In this document: one piece after another, positions 12,006 to 24,395 of the stretch
Numbering within the stretch: position 1 is the first letter of the stretch
Layout: each line of letters starts with the position of its first letter
Origin: Anisus vortex
Lineage: Eukaryota > Mollusca > Gastropoda > Planorbidae
Assembly (NCBI GenBank): GCA_949126835.1
Contig: OX421507.1
Coordinates: 32,688,882 to 32,752,881, forward strand
DNA: 64,000 nt
Reading direction: 5' to 3'
The notes under the pieces: model-generated
Databases searched by the model: none
What the model was told of the DNA's origin: nothing
The model's input: only the letters and a program-made list of their open reading frames with translations
Position numbers and translations under genes: made by a program

Positions 12006-12432
12006 AATAAAAACAATAACAATAAGTGTAAAACAATAACGTTATGGGTAAAACAATAACAATAAGTGTAAAGCAATAACGTTAAGTGTAATGCAATAAC
12101 AATAAGTGTAATGCAATAACAATAATGTAATGCAATAACAATAAGTGTAATGCAATAACAATAAATGTAATGCAATAACAATAAGTGTAAAGCAATAACA
12201 ATAAGTGTAAAGCAATAACAATAAGTGTAATGCAATAACAATAAATGTAATGCAATAACAATAAGTGTAAAGCAATAACAATAAGTGTAAAGCAATAACA
12301 ATAAGTGTAATGCAATAACAATAAGTTTAATGCAGTATCAATAAGTGTAATGCAATAACAATAAGTGTAATGCAATAACAATAAGTGTAATGCAATAACA
12401 AAAAGTGTAGACCTAATGCAATAACAATAAAT
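12006..12432. repeat. 20-bp minisatellite array
   Basis: About 21 copies of AATGCAATAACAATAAGTGT with TGCAA, AGCAA or AACAA variation. Minus-strand open frames across it are repetitive Leu/Tyr/Cys-rich peptides produced by the array. Confidence 0.93.
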
Positions 12433-12720
12433 GGACTTTACTGTTTGTATGTGTTAGAAAAGTTCTTAGGTAAGATACAATATTTTATTATAAACATTGA
12501 TAATCTGGGACTATTTAAAGGCTTTATTAAATGTAAATAAAAATTATGGGAGGTAGCTCCTTGATAAAATATTATTGATTTAATTATTAAATTTACGAAT
12601 ACATTTAATTAATTTGTTTAAATAAAAACTAGTATTAACATCCTCCCCCCCCCTCCCCAAACGTTTCTTTTATAAAGTTGTTGAGCAATTTATTCGAAAT
12701 TGAGATCTATAGATGGAAAA

Positions 12721-12868
12721 GTAGATCATTTCATTGATAACAATTAACAAAGTAGATCATTTCATTGATAACAATTAACAAAGTAGATCATTTCATTGAT
12801 AACAATTAACAAAGTAGATCATTTCATTGATAACAATTAACAAAGTAGATCATTTCATTGATAACAAT
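12721..12868. repeat. 31-bp tandem repeat, about 5 copies
   Basis: Nearly perfect copies of a 31-bp unit with core GTAGATCATTTCATTGATAA followed by CAATTAACAAA. Just to the left, at about 12641-12658, lies a cytosine-rich run. Confidence 0.92.
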
Positions 12869-13067
12869 AAATTCAACAAGCTCGATTTAGCTCGACGCTT
12901 TTGTAATGGAGCAAAGGTAGGAAAGCTCACGAAATTTTATCATTACTTTGTACTTTGTAATACTGTTGACCTTGGGGTCTGTCAATATCATTATATTTAT
13001 TGTTTTTAATTTTAGAGCGGGAGAAATGCACGACAATTTAAGACTAGGTGGCAAGGAAGCGAACTGT

Positions 13068-13748
13068 GCTTTGTGTCATGTCTTGTGCAGTGCGTGTTTT
13101 GTGATTTGGTGTGTAGTGAGTGTTTTGTGATGTGGTGTGTAGTGCGTGTTTTGTGATGTGGAGTGCAGTGCGTGTTGTTTCATGTCTTGTGCAGTGCGTG
13201 TTTTGTGATGTGTGTAGTGCGTGTTATGTGTAGTGGTGTGTAGTGCGTGTTGTTTCATATCTTGTGCAGTGTGTGTTTTTTGATGTGGTGTGTAGTGCGT
13301 GTGTTTTCAGGTCTTGTGCAGTGCGTGTTTTGTGATGTGTGTAGTGCGTGTTATGTGTAGTGGTGTGTAGTGCGTGTGGTTTCATATCTTGTGCAGTGTG
13401 TGTTTTTTGATGTGGTGTGTAGTGCGTGTGTTTTCATGTCTTGTGCAGTGCGTGTTTTGTGATGTGGAGTGTACTGCGTGTGTTTTCAGGTCTTGTGCAG
13501 TGCGTGTTATGTGATGTGTTGTGTAGTGAGTGTTTTGTGAGGTGGATGGGTGTGATATGGTGTCTTGTGCATGTGGTGCGATATAATGTGTAGTGCGATT
13601 GGTGGGATATGGTGTAAAGTGCAGTGCTGTAATATGGTGTGTAGTGCGTGTGATGAGACATGGTGTGTAGTGCGTGTGATGAGACATGGTGTGTAGTGTA
13701 TGAGTGTGATATGGTGTATAGTGCATGTGGTTTTATAAGGTGTGTATT
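13068..13748. repeat. Degenerate GTGTAGTGCGTGTTTTGTGA array
   Basis: A GT-rich array of variable units (about 20-30 bp) built from GTGTAGTGCGTG, TTTTGTGATGTG and TTTCATGTCTTGTGCAGTG blocks. Some multi-unit segments recur, for instance the TTATGTGTAGTGGTGTGTAG block near 13222 and 13349. The minus strand reads as His/Thr-rich open frames that I treat as artefacts. Confidence 0.88.
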
Positions 13749-14028
13749 CTATTTTGTGGGATATGTTATGTTGGTAGGAAGTTGTGACATGCCCGACTGG
13801 TATTGCGGGTTATAGAATGTGTAGACCGCTATGGTTTGAAGCAATTTTGTAATTTTTAAATTGTGTGTTTAGTTTTATGATTATTAAAGATTTTCTTCGT
13901 TGATACTCAAGTTCTAAGGCTTTAGAAAAAAATTTAAGGACCACCCGAGACCACGATCATATTACAAAGTTTCACAAAGACCCAAACACAACTTTTAGAC
14001 AGCTTATACACAGCGATCACTTACAAAA

Positions 14029-14571
14029 GTATACACACAGCTCATACAAGACACAATTATAGACAGAACACACTCTTAAAACGTACTGACACAACATACT
14101 CTTACACACGTATAGACACAAGACACTTATACACACGTATAGACACAAGACACTTATACACACGTATAGACACAAGACACTTATACACACGTATAGACAC
14201 AAGACACTTATACACACGTATAGAAAACACATTGTTACACATATAGACACAAGACACTTATACACACGTATAGATAACACATTTTACACACATATTGACA
14301 CAAGACACTTATACACACGTATAGACACAAGACATTTTTACACACATATAGACACAAGACACTTATACACACGTATAGACACAACACATTTTTACACACA
14401 TATAGACACAAGACTCTTATACACACGTATAGACACAACACATTTTTACACATATATAGACAGAAGACTCTTATACACACGTATAGACACAAGACACTTA
14501 TACACACGTATAGACACAAGACACTTATACACACGTATAGACACAACACATTTTTACCCACAACATACTGT
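14029..14571. repeat. 27-bp minisatellite array
   Basis: About 20 copies of a 27-bp unit with core CTTATACACACGTATAGACA followed by CAAGACA. A second variant has ATTTTTACACACATATAG. Unit length is divisible by 3, so minus-strand open frames (Cys/Leu/Tyr/Val-rich) persist without implying a gene. Confidence 0.92.
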
Positions 14572-15320
14572 TACGAATATCGGTCATAGAGGAATGACGT
14601 AATAAGACATTGACCTCTTAACAAGTGCGTATTAGAGTCCAAGGTTTGACTTTTGTGCCCTGAGGGCAGTTTAAATAAAATAATTCGTTCAACCCCGTGG
14701 AAATTGAAGGTTAATTCTGGATCGCAGTATTCTATAGACCAGTGAGATTGAAATGCGTATTAAGACCCGGTAGAACCTTCGATAATAGTTTTCTTTGGAA
14801 AGTCCCTACCTCCTTAAAGTTCATTCAGTTTGGAAGTTTGTAGAGAGAAGTCGCTATATTGATACTTGAATATTTCATGTCATTTTATTGAAACTCTTAT
14901 GTTGCCATCAGTTGATGCATTTATTGATCGTTTATATTGAGTCTACAATTTAAATAAAATTGTTTATTCAACAACTGGAGTTGTTTGATCTATCATTGTT
15001 GAGAAAGGTGTTGAAGATAATTATCACGAATATAACTACATTACTGCATAGACCTGTCAGTCAAGGAACCCCTAGCTTGGGCTACAGATTAGCAGAATCT
15101 AGAGACTTCTAATAAAGATACAACTATATTCATTGAATCCGATTTAACGAGTCGTAATAATAGTCATCAGAGCAATAGTCCATAACAATACTCTTACACA
15201 CTTAGAGACACAACACACTCGTACAAACTTATATGCACATACGGAACACTAGAAAAAAATGAAAACATATTAGAAGAAGAATAATTCTACACAATCAAAC
15301 ACCATTTATTATTTCTACTC
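14572..15320. other. Unassigned sequence with relic of the 27-bp array
   Basis: Mostly unique AT-rich sequence. At about 15186-15245, CTCTTACACACTTAGAGACA and ACTCGTACAAACTTATATGC are recognisable, worn relatives of the 27-bp unit at 14029-14571. No gene seen. Confidence 0.5.
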
Positions 15321-15882
15321 AAACACATGTGTATAGAATCAGTATAAACACATGTCTATAGAATCAGCATAAACACATGTATATTGAATCAGTATAAACA
15401 CATGTCTATAGAATCAGCATAAACACATATCTATAGAATCAGTGTAAACACATGTGCATAAAATCAGTATAAACACATGTATAATCAGTATGAGTCATGT
15501 CTATAGAATCAGTATAAGTCATGTGTATAGAATCAGTATAAGTCATGTGTATAGAATCAGTATAAGTCATGTCTATAGAATCAGTATAAGTCATGTCTAT
15601 AGAATAAGTATAAGTCATGTTTATAGAATCAGTACAAGTCATGTCTATAGAATCAGTACAAGTCATGTCTATAGAATCAGCATAAAGACATGTGTATAGA
15701 ATCAGTATAAGTCATGTGTATAGAATCAGTATAAGTCATGTCTATAGAATCAGTATAAGTCATGTCTATAGAATAAGTATAAGTCATGTTTATAGAATCA
15801 GTACAAGTCATGTCTATAGAATCAGTATAAGTCATGTCTATAGAATCAGTATAAGTTATGTCAATAGAATCAGCATAAACAG
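15321..15882. repeat. 24-bp minisatellite array
   Basis: About 23 copies of a 24- to 25-bp unit with core TATAGAATCAGTATAAGTCA followed by TGTC. The left end uses AAACACATG in place of AAGTCATG. A rarer GAATAAGTATAAGTCATG variant occurs at 15602 and 15771, marking an internal duplication of about 169 bp. Confidence 0.92.
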
Positions 15883-16090
15883 AACCAGCCAATTGTTTTA
15901 TTTCTCTTCATCAAATCTCGTGACAAACGCCCGAAGATTGCCACGCCCCCTCCCCCTCGGACAAAGAAGTTCGATCACACTTGTGTTAATGAGGAAAGGG
16001 AGGGTGCATGGCCGTGAAGGATGATGGGGGGGAAGGTTAATTCAAATATACATGATTAGAGATGATCGAGAAACCATATATATACAAGTG

Positions 16091-17637
16091 TTATTGTTTT
16101 GTACCAGGGACCTAACTCTAGAACCCAGACTCATTGTTTTGTAAGTTTGTACCAGGGACCTAACTCTAGAACCCAGACTCATTGTTTTGTAAGTTTGTAC
16201 CAGGGACCTAACTCTAGAACCCAGACTCATTGTTTTGTAAGTTTGTACCAGGGACCTAACTCTAGAACCCAGACTCATTGTTTTGTAAGTTTGTACCAGG
16301 GACCTAACTCTAGAACCCAGACTCATTGTTTTGTACCAGGGACCTAACTCTAGAACCCAGAATCATTGTTTTGTACCAGGGACCTAACTCTAGAACCCAG
16401 ACTCATTGTTTTGTACCATGGACCTAACTCTAGAACCCAGAATCATTGTTTTGTACCAGGGACCTAACTCTAGAACCCAGAATCATTGTTTTGTAAGTTT
16501 GTACCAGGGACCTAACTCTAGAACCCAGACTCATTGTTTTGTACCATGGACCTAACTCTAGAACCCAGAATCATTGTTTTGTACCATGGACCTAACTCTA
16601 GAACCCAGACTCATTGTTTTGTACCATGGACCTAACTCTAGAACCCAGAATCATTGTTTTGTACCAGGGACCTAACTCTAGAACCCAGACTCATTGTTTT
16701 GTAAGTTTGTACCAGGGACCTAACTCTAGAACCCAGACTCATTGTTTTGTAAGTTTGTACCAGGGACCTAACTCTAGCACCCAGAATCATTGTTTTGTAC
16801 CAGGGACCTAACTCTAGCACCCAGAATCATTGTTTTGTACCAGGGACCTAACTCTAGCACCCAGAATCATTGTTTTGTACCAGGGACCTAACTCTAGCAC
16901 CCAGAATCATTGTTTTGTACCAGGGACCTAACTCTAGCACCCAGACTCATTGTTTTGTAAGTTTGTACCAGGGACCTAACTCTAGCACCCAGAATCATTG
17001 TTTTGTACCAGGGACCTAACTCTAGCACCCAGAATCATTGTTTTGTACCAGGGACCTAACTCTAGCACCCAGAATCATTGTTTTGTACCAGGGACCTAAC
17101 TCTAGAACCCAGAATCATTGTTTTGTACCAGGGACCTAACTCTAGAACCCAGAATCATTGTTTTGTAAGTTTGTACCAGGGACCTAACTCTAGAACCCAG
17201 ACTCATTGTTTTGTACCATGGACCTAACTCTAGAACCCAGACTCATTGTTTTGTACCATGGACCTAACTCTAGAACCCAGAATCATTGTTTTGTACCAGG
17301 GACCTAACTCTAGAACCCAGACTCATTGTTTTGTAAGTTTGTACCAGGGACCTAACTCTAGAACCCAGACTCATTGTTTTGTAAGTTTGTACCAGGGACC
17401 TAACTCTAGCACCCAGAATCATTGTTTTGTACCAGGGACCTAACTCTAGCACCCAGAATCATTGTTTTGTACCAGGGACCTAACTCTAGCACCCAGAATC
17501 ATTGTTTTGTACCAGGGACCTAACTCTAGCACCCAGAATCATTGTTTTGTACCAGGGACCTAACTCTAGCACCCAGAATCATTGTTTTGTACCAGGGACC
17601 TAACTCTAGCACCCAGAATCATTGTTTTGTACCAGGG
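16091..17637. repeat. 40/48-bp minisatellite array with 632-bp duplication
   Basis: About 37 units with core GTACCAGGGACCTAACTCTA followed by GAACCCAGACTCATTGTTTT. Some units are 48 bp because GTAAGTTT is inserted before GTACC. Sites CCAGGG/CCATGG, TAGAAC/TAGCAC and GACTC/GAATC vary independently. The segment beginning at about 16614 recurs at about 17246 with the same order of variants, so a block of some 15 units was duplicated as a whole. Confidence 0.94.
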
Positions 17638-17832
17638 AAAAAAATAGGGATAACAATGGGTACTGGAGCTTTCTTTGTTTAACTTAAATGAATGGGTAGA
17701 TTTAAAACAAACTTGCATTTCGTCTTGTTATTTTTTGTATTCGCATGTCTGTGTTTGTATATTTTTGTACGTAAGTTTTGGCAAGACTTACGGGTTATTG
17801 ATATTTTCCTCAATGTATTCAGGTAATCTATT

Positions 17833-18036
17833 TCACTTTGGCCGAGTGGCATCTCGTTCGGCTGGAGTACAGACGGTTAAGTGTTTGAATCCTGGTGAAG
17901 TCCCAGTTCTGATGGGTACCTGACGTTATTTGGGGTAAAGTAAAGGCGACTTGGCATTGTGCGGGCCACACAATCCACTAGTATGCCGTGGCCACAGGAA
18001 CTGTTCTATGATCAATTTGGTTCAACGGGCACTTTA
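17833..18036 (+). mobile_element. tRNA-derived SINE copy
   Basis: tRNA-like head TTGGCCGAGTGGCATCTCGT, B-box-like GTGTTTGAATCCTGGTG, then GATGGGTACCTGACGTTA, GGGGTAAAGTAAAGGCGACT, TATGCCGTGGCCACAGGAAC and a terminal TGATCAATTTGGTTCAACGG. All blocks occur in reverse complement, in the same order, in the copies at 42795, 48000 and 53281. This is the clearest plus-strand copy. Confidence 0.75.
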
Positions 18037-18600
18037 ATTAATATAATTTACCTATCTTAGCATTTATATAGTCTAGAAACCTTTATTTCAATGAAATAAG
18101 AACACAATGTTTTCACGTAAAGGTTTAGTATGGCTTAGTCACATGCATAAATTTATGCTATTTACAAACACATACATACATAAACGCATACGAATAAACA
18201 TGAGCATATCCAGGTGGTATGCATCCCACAAACCCACATTCCAACAGATGTGTACATAGCTAAAACCTAAAACACGATTACCTTTAACCTATAACTATAT
18301 CTCTGGGTCTACAGTCGATGTTCACTATGAAACAATACATTGAAGCCACTCAATGAATGTTTAAAGAAGTATTTAATGCTTGAACTTATGTACAATCATT
18401 TAAAATATTAACATTAAATTTCACTGACCAATAATATATAACATCTTTAATACTATGCAAAATAACAACAATCTGCTTGCACTTCTGCGAGCCTTTATAT
18501 TATGTTTTGGTTCAGAAAGTTCTAGAATGAGTTTCTCCAAAGTTTTCATAATACAAAACAAAATCTGCACTAGAAAGTAGTAAAGACAATAAGAACACAT
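18037..18600. other. Unassigned AT-rich sequence
   Basis: No gene or element recognised. A 62-codon minus frame (18421-18609) has no recognisable motif. CATACATA-type simple sequence lies at about 18170-18200. Confidence 0.55.
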
Positions 18601-21245
18601 ATTAATCATTACGAAGTTGTGCTAACAGTTTTTATAGTTTAAATTAATCATTACGTAGTTGTGCTAACAGTTGTTATAGTTTAAATTAATCATTACGTAG
18701 TTGTGCTAGCAGTTGTTATAGTTTAAATTAATCATTACGTACTTGTGCTAACAGTTGTTATAGTTTGAATTAACCATTACGTAGTTTTGCTAACAGTTGT
18801 TATAGTTTAAATTAATCATTACGTAGTTGTGCTAACAGTTGTTATAATTTAAATTAATCATTACGTAGTTGTGCTAACAGTTGTTATAATTTAAATTAAT
18901 CATTACGTAGTTGTGCTAACAGTTGTTATAGTTTAAATTAATCATTAGCCTACGTAGTTGTGCTAACAGTTGTTATAGTTCAAATTAATCATTAGCCTAC
19001 GTAGTTGTGCTAACAGTTGTTATAGTTTAAATTAATCATTAGCCTACGTAGTTGTGCTAACAGTTGTTATAGTTTAAATTAATCATTAGCCTACGTAGTT
19101 GTGCTAACAGTTGTTTTAGTTTAAATTAATCATTAGCCTACGTAGTTGTGCTAACAGTTGTTATAGTTTAAATTAATCATTAGCCTACGTAATTGTGCTA
19201 ACAGTTGTTATAGTTTAAATTAATCATTAGCCTACGTAGTTGTGCTAACAGTTGTTATAGTTTAAATTAATCATTACGTAGTTGTGCTAACAGTTGTTAT
19301 AGTTTAAATTAATCATTAGCCTACGTAGTTGTGCTAACAGTTGTTATAGTTTAAATTAATCATTAGCCTACGTAGTTGTGCTAACAGTTGTTATAGTTTA
19401 AATTAATCATTAGCCTACGTAGTTGTGCTAACAGTTGTTATAGTTTAAATTAATCATTAGCCTACGTAGTTGTGCTAACAGTTGTTATAGTTTAAATTAA
19501 TCATTACGTAGTTGTGCTAACAGTTGTTATAGTTTAAATTAATCATTAGCCTACGTAGTTGTGCTAACAGTTGTTATAGTTTAAATTAATCATTAGCCTA
19601 CGTAGTTAAGCTAACAGTTGTTATAGTTTAAATTAATCATTACGTAGTTGTGCTAACAGTTGTTATAGTTTAAATTAATCATTACGTAGTTGTGCTAACA
19701 GTTGTTATAGTTTAAATTAATCATTACGTAGTTGTGCTAACAGTTGTTATAGTTTAAATTAATCATTACGTAGTTGTGCTAACAGTTGTTATAGTTTAAA
19801 TTAATCATTACGTAGTTGTGCTAACAGTTGTTATAGTTTAAATTGATCATTACGTAGTTGTGCTAACAGTTGTTATAGTTTAAATTAATCATTACGTAGT
19901 TGTGCTAACAGTTGTTATAGTTTAAATTAATCATTACGTAGTTGTGCTAACAGTTGTTATAGTTTAAATTAATCATTACGTAGTTGTGCTAACAGTTGTT
20001 ATAATTTAAATTAATCATTACGTAGTTGTGCTAACAGTTGTTATAATTTAAATTAATCATTACGTAGTTGTGCTAACAGTTGTTATAGTTTAAATTAATC
20101 ATTACGTAGTTGTGCTAACAGTTGTTATAGTTTAAATTAATCATTACGTAGTTGTGCTAACAGTTGTTATAGTTTAAATTAATCATTACGTAGTTGTGCT
20201 AACAGTTGTTATAGTTTAAATTAATCATTACGTAGTTGTGCTAACAGTTGTTATAGTTTAAATTAATCATTACGTAGTTGTGCTAACAGTTGTTATAGTT
20301 TAAATTAATCATTACGTAGTTGTGCTAACAGTTGTTATAGTTTAAATTAATCATTACGTAGTTGTGCTAACAGTTGTTATAGTTTAAATTAATCATTACA
20401 TAGTTGTGCTAACAGTTGTTATAGTTTAAATTAATCATTACGTAGTTGTGCTAACAGTTGTTATAGTTTAAATTAATCATTACATAGTTGTGCTAACAGT
20501 TGTTATAGTTTAAATTAATCATTACGTAGTTGTGCTAACAGTTGTTATAGTTTAAATTAATCATTACGTAGTTGTGCTAACAGTTGTTATAGTTTAAATT
20601 AATCATTACGTAGTTGTGCTAACAGTTGTTATAGTTTAAATTAATCATTACGTAGTTGTGCTAACAGTTGTTATAGTTTAAATTAATCATTACGTAGTTG
20701 TGCTAACAGTTGTTATAGTTTAAATTAATCATTACGTAGTTGTGCTAACAGTTGTTATAGTTTAAATTAATCATTACGTAGTTGTGCTAACAGTTGTTAT
20801 AGTTTAAATTAATCATTACGTAGTTGTGCTAACAGTTGTTATAGTTTAAATTAATCATTACGTAGTTGTGCTAACAGTTGTTATAGTTTAAATTAATCAT
20901 TACATAGTTGTGCTAACAGTTGTTATAGTTTAAATTAATCATTACGTAGTTGTGCTAACAGTTGTTATAGTTTAAATTAATCATTACATAGTTGTGCTAA
21001 CAGTTGTTATAGTTTAAATTAATCATTACGTAGTTGTGCTAACAGTTGTTATAGTTTAAATTAATCATTACATAGTTGTGCTAACAGTTGTTATAGTTTA
21101 AATTAATCATTACGTAGTTGTGCTAACAGTTGTTATAGTTTAAATTAATCATTACATAGTTGTGCTAACAGTTGTTATAGTTTAAATTAATCATTACGTA
21201 GTTGTGCTAACAGTTGTTATAATTTAAATTAATCATTACGTAGCT
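18601..21245. repeat. 42/47-bp minisatellite array, 2.6 kb
   Basis: About 61 copies of a unit with core TTGTGCTAACAGTTGTTATA followed by GTTTAAATTAATCATTACGTAG in two parts. Most units are 42 bp. A 47-bp version has ATTAGCCTACGTAG in place of ATTACGTAG and is confined to about 18940-19620. A TACATAG variant alternates with TACGTAG at about 20880-21180, a two-unit higher-order pattern. Every standard unit contains the palindrome TACGTA. Confidence 0.95.
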
Positions 21246-21423
21246 ACCTACTTCTCATATTGATGTTAGTTATTCATTTCTGTTTATTGTAGTATTGTCA
21301 CGCTAGAATTTTAGCGTCTAAAACCCATATTTGGGTTTAACTAACAAAACTTTCCACCGTTTGTATGTGCATAATCATCAATAATATTGATGTATTATAT
21401 ATATTTACTTTTTGTTTAAATCC

Positions 21424-22009
21424 ATGTTTGTTTATATGTTTGTTTATATGTTTGTTTATATGTTTGTTTATATGTTTGTTTATATGTTTGTTTATATGTT
21501 TGTTTATATGTTTGTTTATATGTTTGTTTATATGTTTGTTTATATGTTTGTTTATATGTTTGTTTATATGTTTGTTTATATGTTTGTTTATATGTTTGTT
21601 TATATGTTTGTTTATATGTTTGTTTATATGTTTGTTTATATGTTTGTTTATATGTTTGTTTATATGTTTGTTTATATGTTTGTTTATATGTTTGTTTATA
21701 TGTTTGTTTATATGTTTGTTTATATGTTTGTTTATATGTTTGTTTATATGTTTGTTTATATGTTTGTTTATATGTTTGTTTATATGTTTGTTTATATGTT
21801 TGTTTATATGTTTGTTTATATGTTTGTTTATATGTTTGTTTATATGTTTGTTTATATGTTTGTTTATATGTTTGTTTATATGTTTGTTTATATGTTTGTT
21901 TATATGTTTGTTTATATGTTTGTTTATATGTTTGTTTATATGTTTGTTTATATGTTTGTTTATATGTTTGTTTATATGTTTGTTTATATGTTTGTTTATA
22001 TGTTTGTTT
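21424..22009. repeat. Perfect 12-bp tandem array
   Basis: About 49 copies of TTTGTTTATATG with no interruption that I can see. The unit is divisible by 3, so two plus frames are open throughout (LFIC and MFVY repeats). These are artefacts. Perfect homogeneity points to recent expansion. Confidence 0.97.
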
Positions 22010-22657
22010 TCTATAAACTCCAGGACCGTTTAACGGATCGGGAAAAAAGTTAAATATATAAATTGGAAACTTCTTCCAAAAGTAAACTTAATTGTATCAT
22101 CTATATTGCTTTATTCTTCAATTTAGGTTTTAAATACTAATTTTATTATGTTAATCTGTTAAGATAAGGTGTTAAGGTTATAAACTGGATAGCCATTTAC
22201 AAAATATTCAAAGTGATGTCCCCTGACAAAGGCTTCCAAAAAAAGTGTCCTTTGGACTAGGTTTTCCCGTTCTGCGAAATATTATTATCTTCTATTTTTA
22301 TTATTTACTTTTTTGAAATAGTATGTTCTTTTAAATTTTTTATATATTTTTGATAGTATTTTTGTTAGATTATTACTATTTACGATTAGTCAAGTCAACA
22401 CAACCGTTCGCTACGTTTTAACACCAGAAGCACAACAATTCTTATGCACATGCGAAGGCAACTGGGAATAATAAACATTAATTAAAACTAAATACCGAAA
22501 GAAACTTTCTTACTACAGTTTTTATTGTAATAGTATGTTTTTTGTTCTTTGTTATTTTTATTTTCTTTTTTCTTTTAACAAAACATATTGTAGTCATTCG
22601 TTTCTCCGTCACTTTGACGGGCATAACTACTAGTAAATAAAAATGCAATATTCATGA
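22010..22657. other. Unassigned AT-rich sequence
   Basis: Very AT-rich, with long T/A runs and no coding or repeat signal that I can support. Confidence 0.6.
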
Positions 22658-23298
22658 TTCAATTATCTAGGTAACTATTTGTTTACTCAATTATCTAAAT
22701 ACTTATTTGTATACTCAGTTATCTAACTAACTAACTGTATACTCAATTATCAAATTAAATATCTGTATCCTTAATTATTTAACTACCTATCTGTTCATTC
22801 AATTATCTCATTACGTATCTGTAAAGTCAATTATCAAATTAAATATATGTATGCTCAATTATCTAACTACTTATCCGTATATACTCAATTATCTAACTAC
22901 GTATCTGTATACTCAGTTATCTAACTACTTATCTGTATACTCAGTTATCTACCTACTTATCTTTATACTAAATTATCTAACTACGTATCTGTATACTCAG
23001 TTATCTACCTACTTATCTTTATACTCAATTATCTAAATACATATCTGTATACTCAGTTATCTAACTACTTATCGGTATACTCAATTATCTAACTAACTAA
23101 CTGTATACTCAATTATCAAATTAAATATCTGTATCCTTAATTATCTAACTATTTATTTGTATACTCAAATATCTAACTAACCATATGTATACTCAATTAT
23201 CTAACAAAAAATATGTATACTTAATTATGCAACTAACTTTCTGTATGTTCAATAATCTTACGAACTATTTGAATACCCAATTATCTAACTAACTTTCC
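22658..23298. repeat. Degenerate 28-bp minisatellite array
   Basis: About 22 diverged copies of a 28-bp unit approximating ACTCAATTATCTAACTACTT plus ATCTGTAT. Individual copies differ at several positions, which makes this one of the older arrays here. A block of several units near 22730-22780 recurs near 23090-23140. Confidence 0.88.
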
Positions 23299-23576
23299 TG
23301 GATTATTATACCATTGGTTAAAATAAATAAATATTTTAGAAAATTAAAAAATCGGTTACTTCGTGGTGTCTATAAACTTGTGTTTTAAAGTTCATTATCT
23401 AACCTCTCTCTCTCTTTCTCTCACTTAGACTCTATAGAATGAGAGAAACTCACACACTAGCTATTCGCCCCCAGGGCGAATGGAATAGGTCAAAATGGCA
23501 GTGTTTAAGAACATTGGACAACATAATGAAGTACAGAAACTTTGGTTAATGGCATTGAAAAATACAACAATACGTT

Positions 23577-24246
23577 GACCACAACATAGAGTGGACTACA
23601 ACATAGAGTGGACCACAACATAGAGTGGACCACAACATAGAGTGGACTACAACATAGAGTGGACTTCAACATAGAGTGGACTTCAACATAGAGTGGACTA
23701 CAACATAGAGTGGACCACAACATAGAGTGGACTACAACATAGAGTGGACTACAACATAGAGTGGACCACAACATAGAGTGGACCACAACATAGAGTGGAC
23801 CACAACATAGAGTGGACCACAACATAGAGTGGACCACAACATAGAGTGGACCACAACATAGAGTGGACCACAACATAGAGTGGACCACAACATAGAGTGG
23901 ACTAGAACATAGAGTGGACCACAACATAGAGTGGACCACAACATAGAGTTGACCACAACATAGAGTGGACCACAACATAGAGTGGACCACAACATAGAGT
24001 GGACCACAACATAGAGTGGACCACAACATAGAGTGGACCACAACATAGAGTGGACCACAACATAGAGTGGACCACAACATAGAGTGGACTACAACATAGA
24101 GTGGACCACAACATAGAGTGGACCACAACATAGAGTGGACCACAACATAGAGTGGACCACAACATAGAGTGGACCACAACATAGAGTGGACTACAACATA
24201 GAGTGGACTACAACATAGAGTGGACCACAACATAAAGTGTACCACC
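23577..24246. repeat. 17-bp minisatellite array
   Basis: About 39 copies of ACCACAACATAGAGTGG, with ACTACAAC and ACTTCAAC variants mainly at the left end. The reverse strand lacks stops in the unit, so a 247-codon minus frame exists. Because 17 is not a multiple of 3 the peptide simply cycles through the three phases. Confidence 0.95.
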
Positions 24247-24395
24247 AAACACTACAATAGAATACATGACTGACCACTGCAATACTAAGCAGAATATATA
24301 GACCATCAAACACTACAATAGAATACAAGACAAACCAGTGCAATACTAGGCAGTATATATAGACCACCACACAACATTAGAATACATGATTGACT
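24243..24395. repeat. 61-bp tandem repeat, about 2.5 copies
   Basis: Units starting at about 24246, 24307 and 24368 share CAAACACTACAATAGAATAC and a GCAATACTA...ATATATAGACCA portion. It directly follows the 17-bp array. Confidence 0.85.

Noticed and set aside
21365..22053. Multi-pass hydrophobic LFIC or MFVY repeat protein
   Set aside because: Two frames of a perfect 12-bp array are open together. It is simple-sequence translation.
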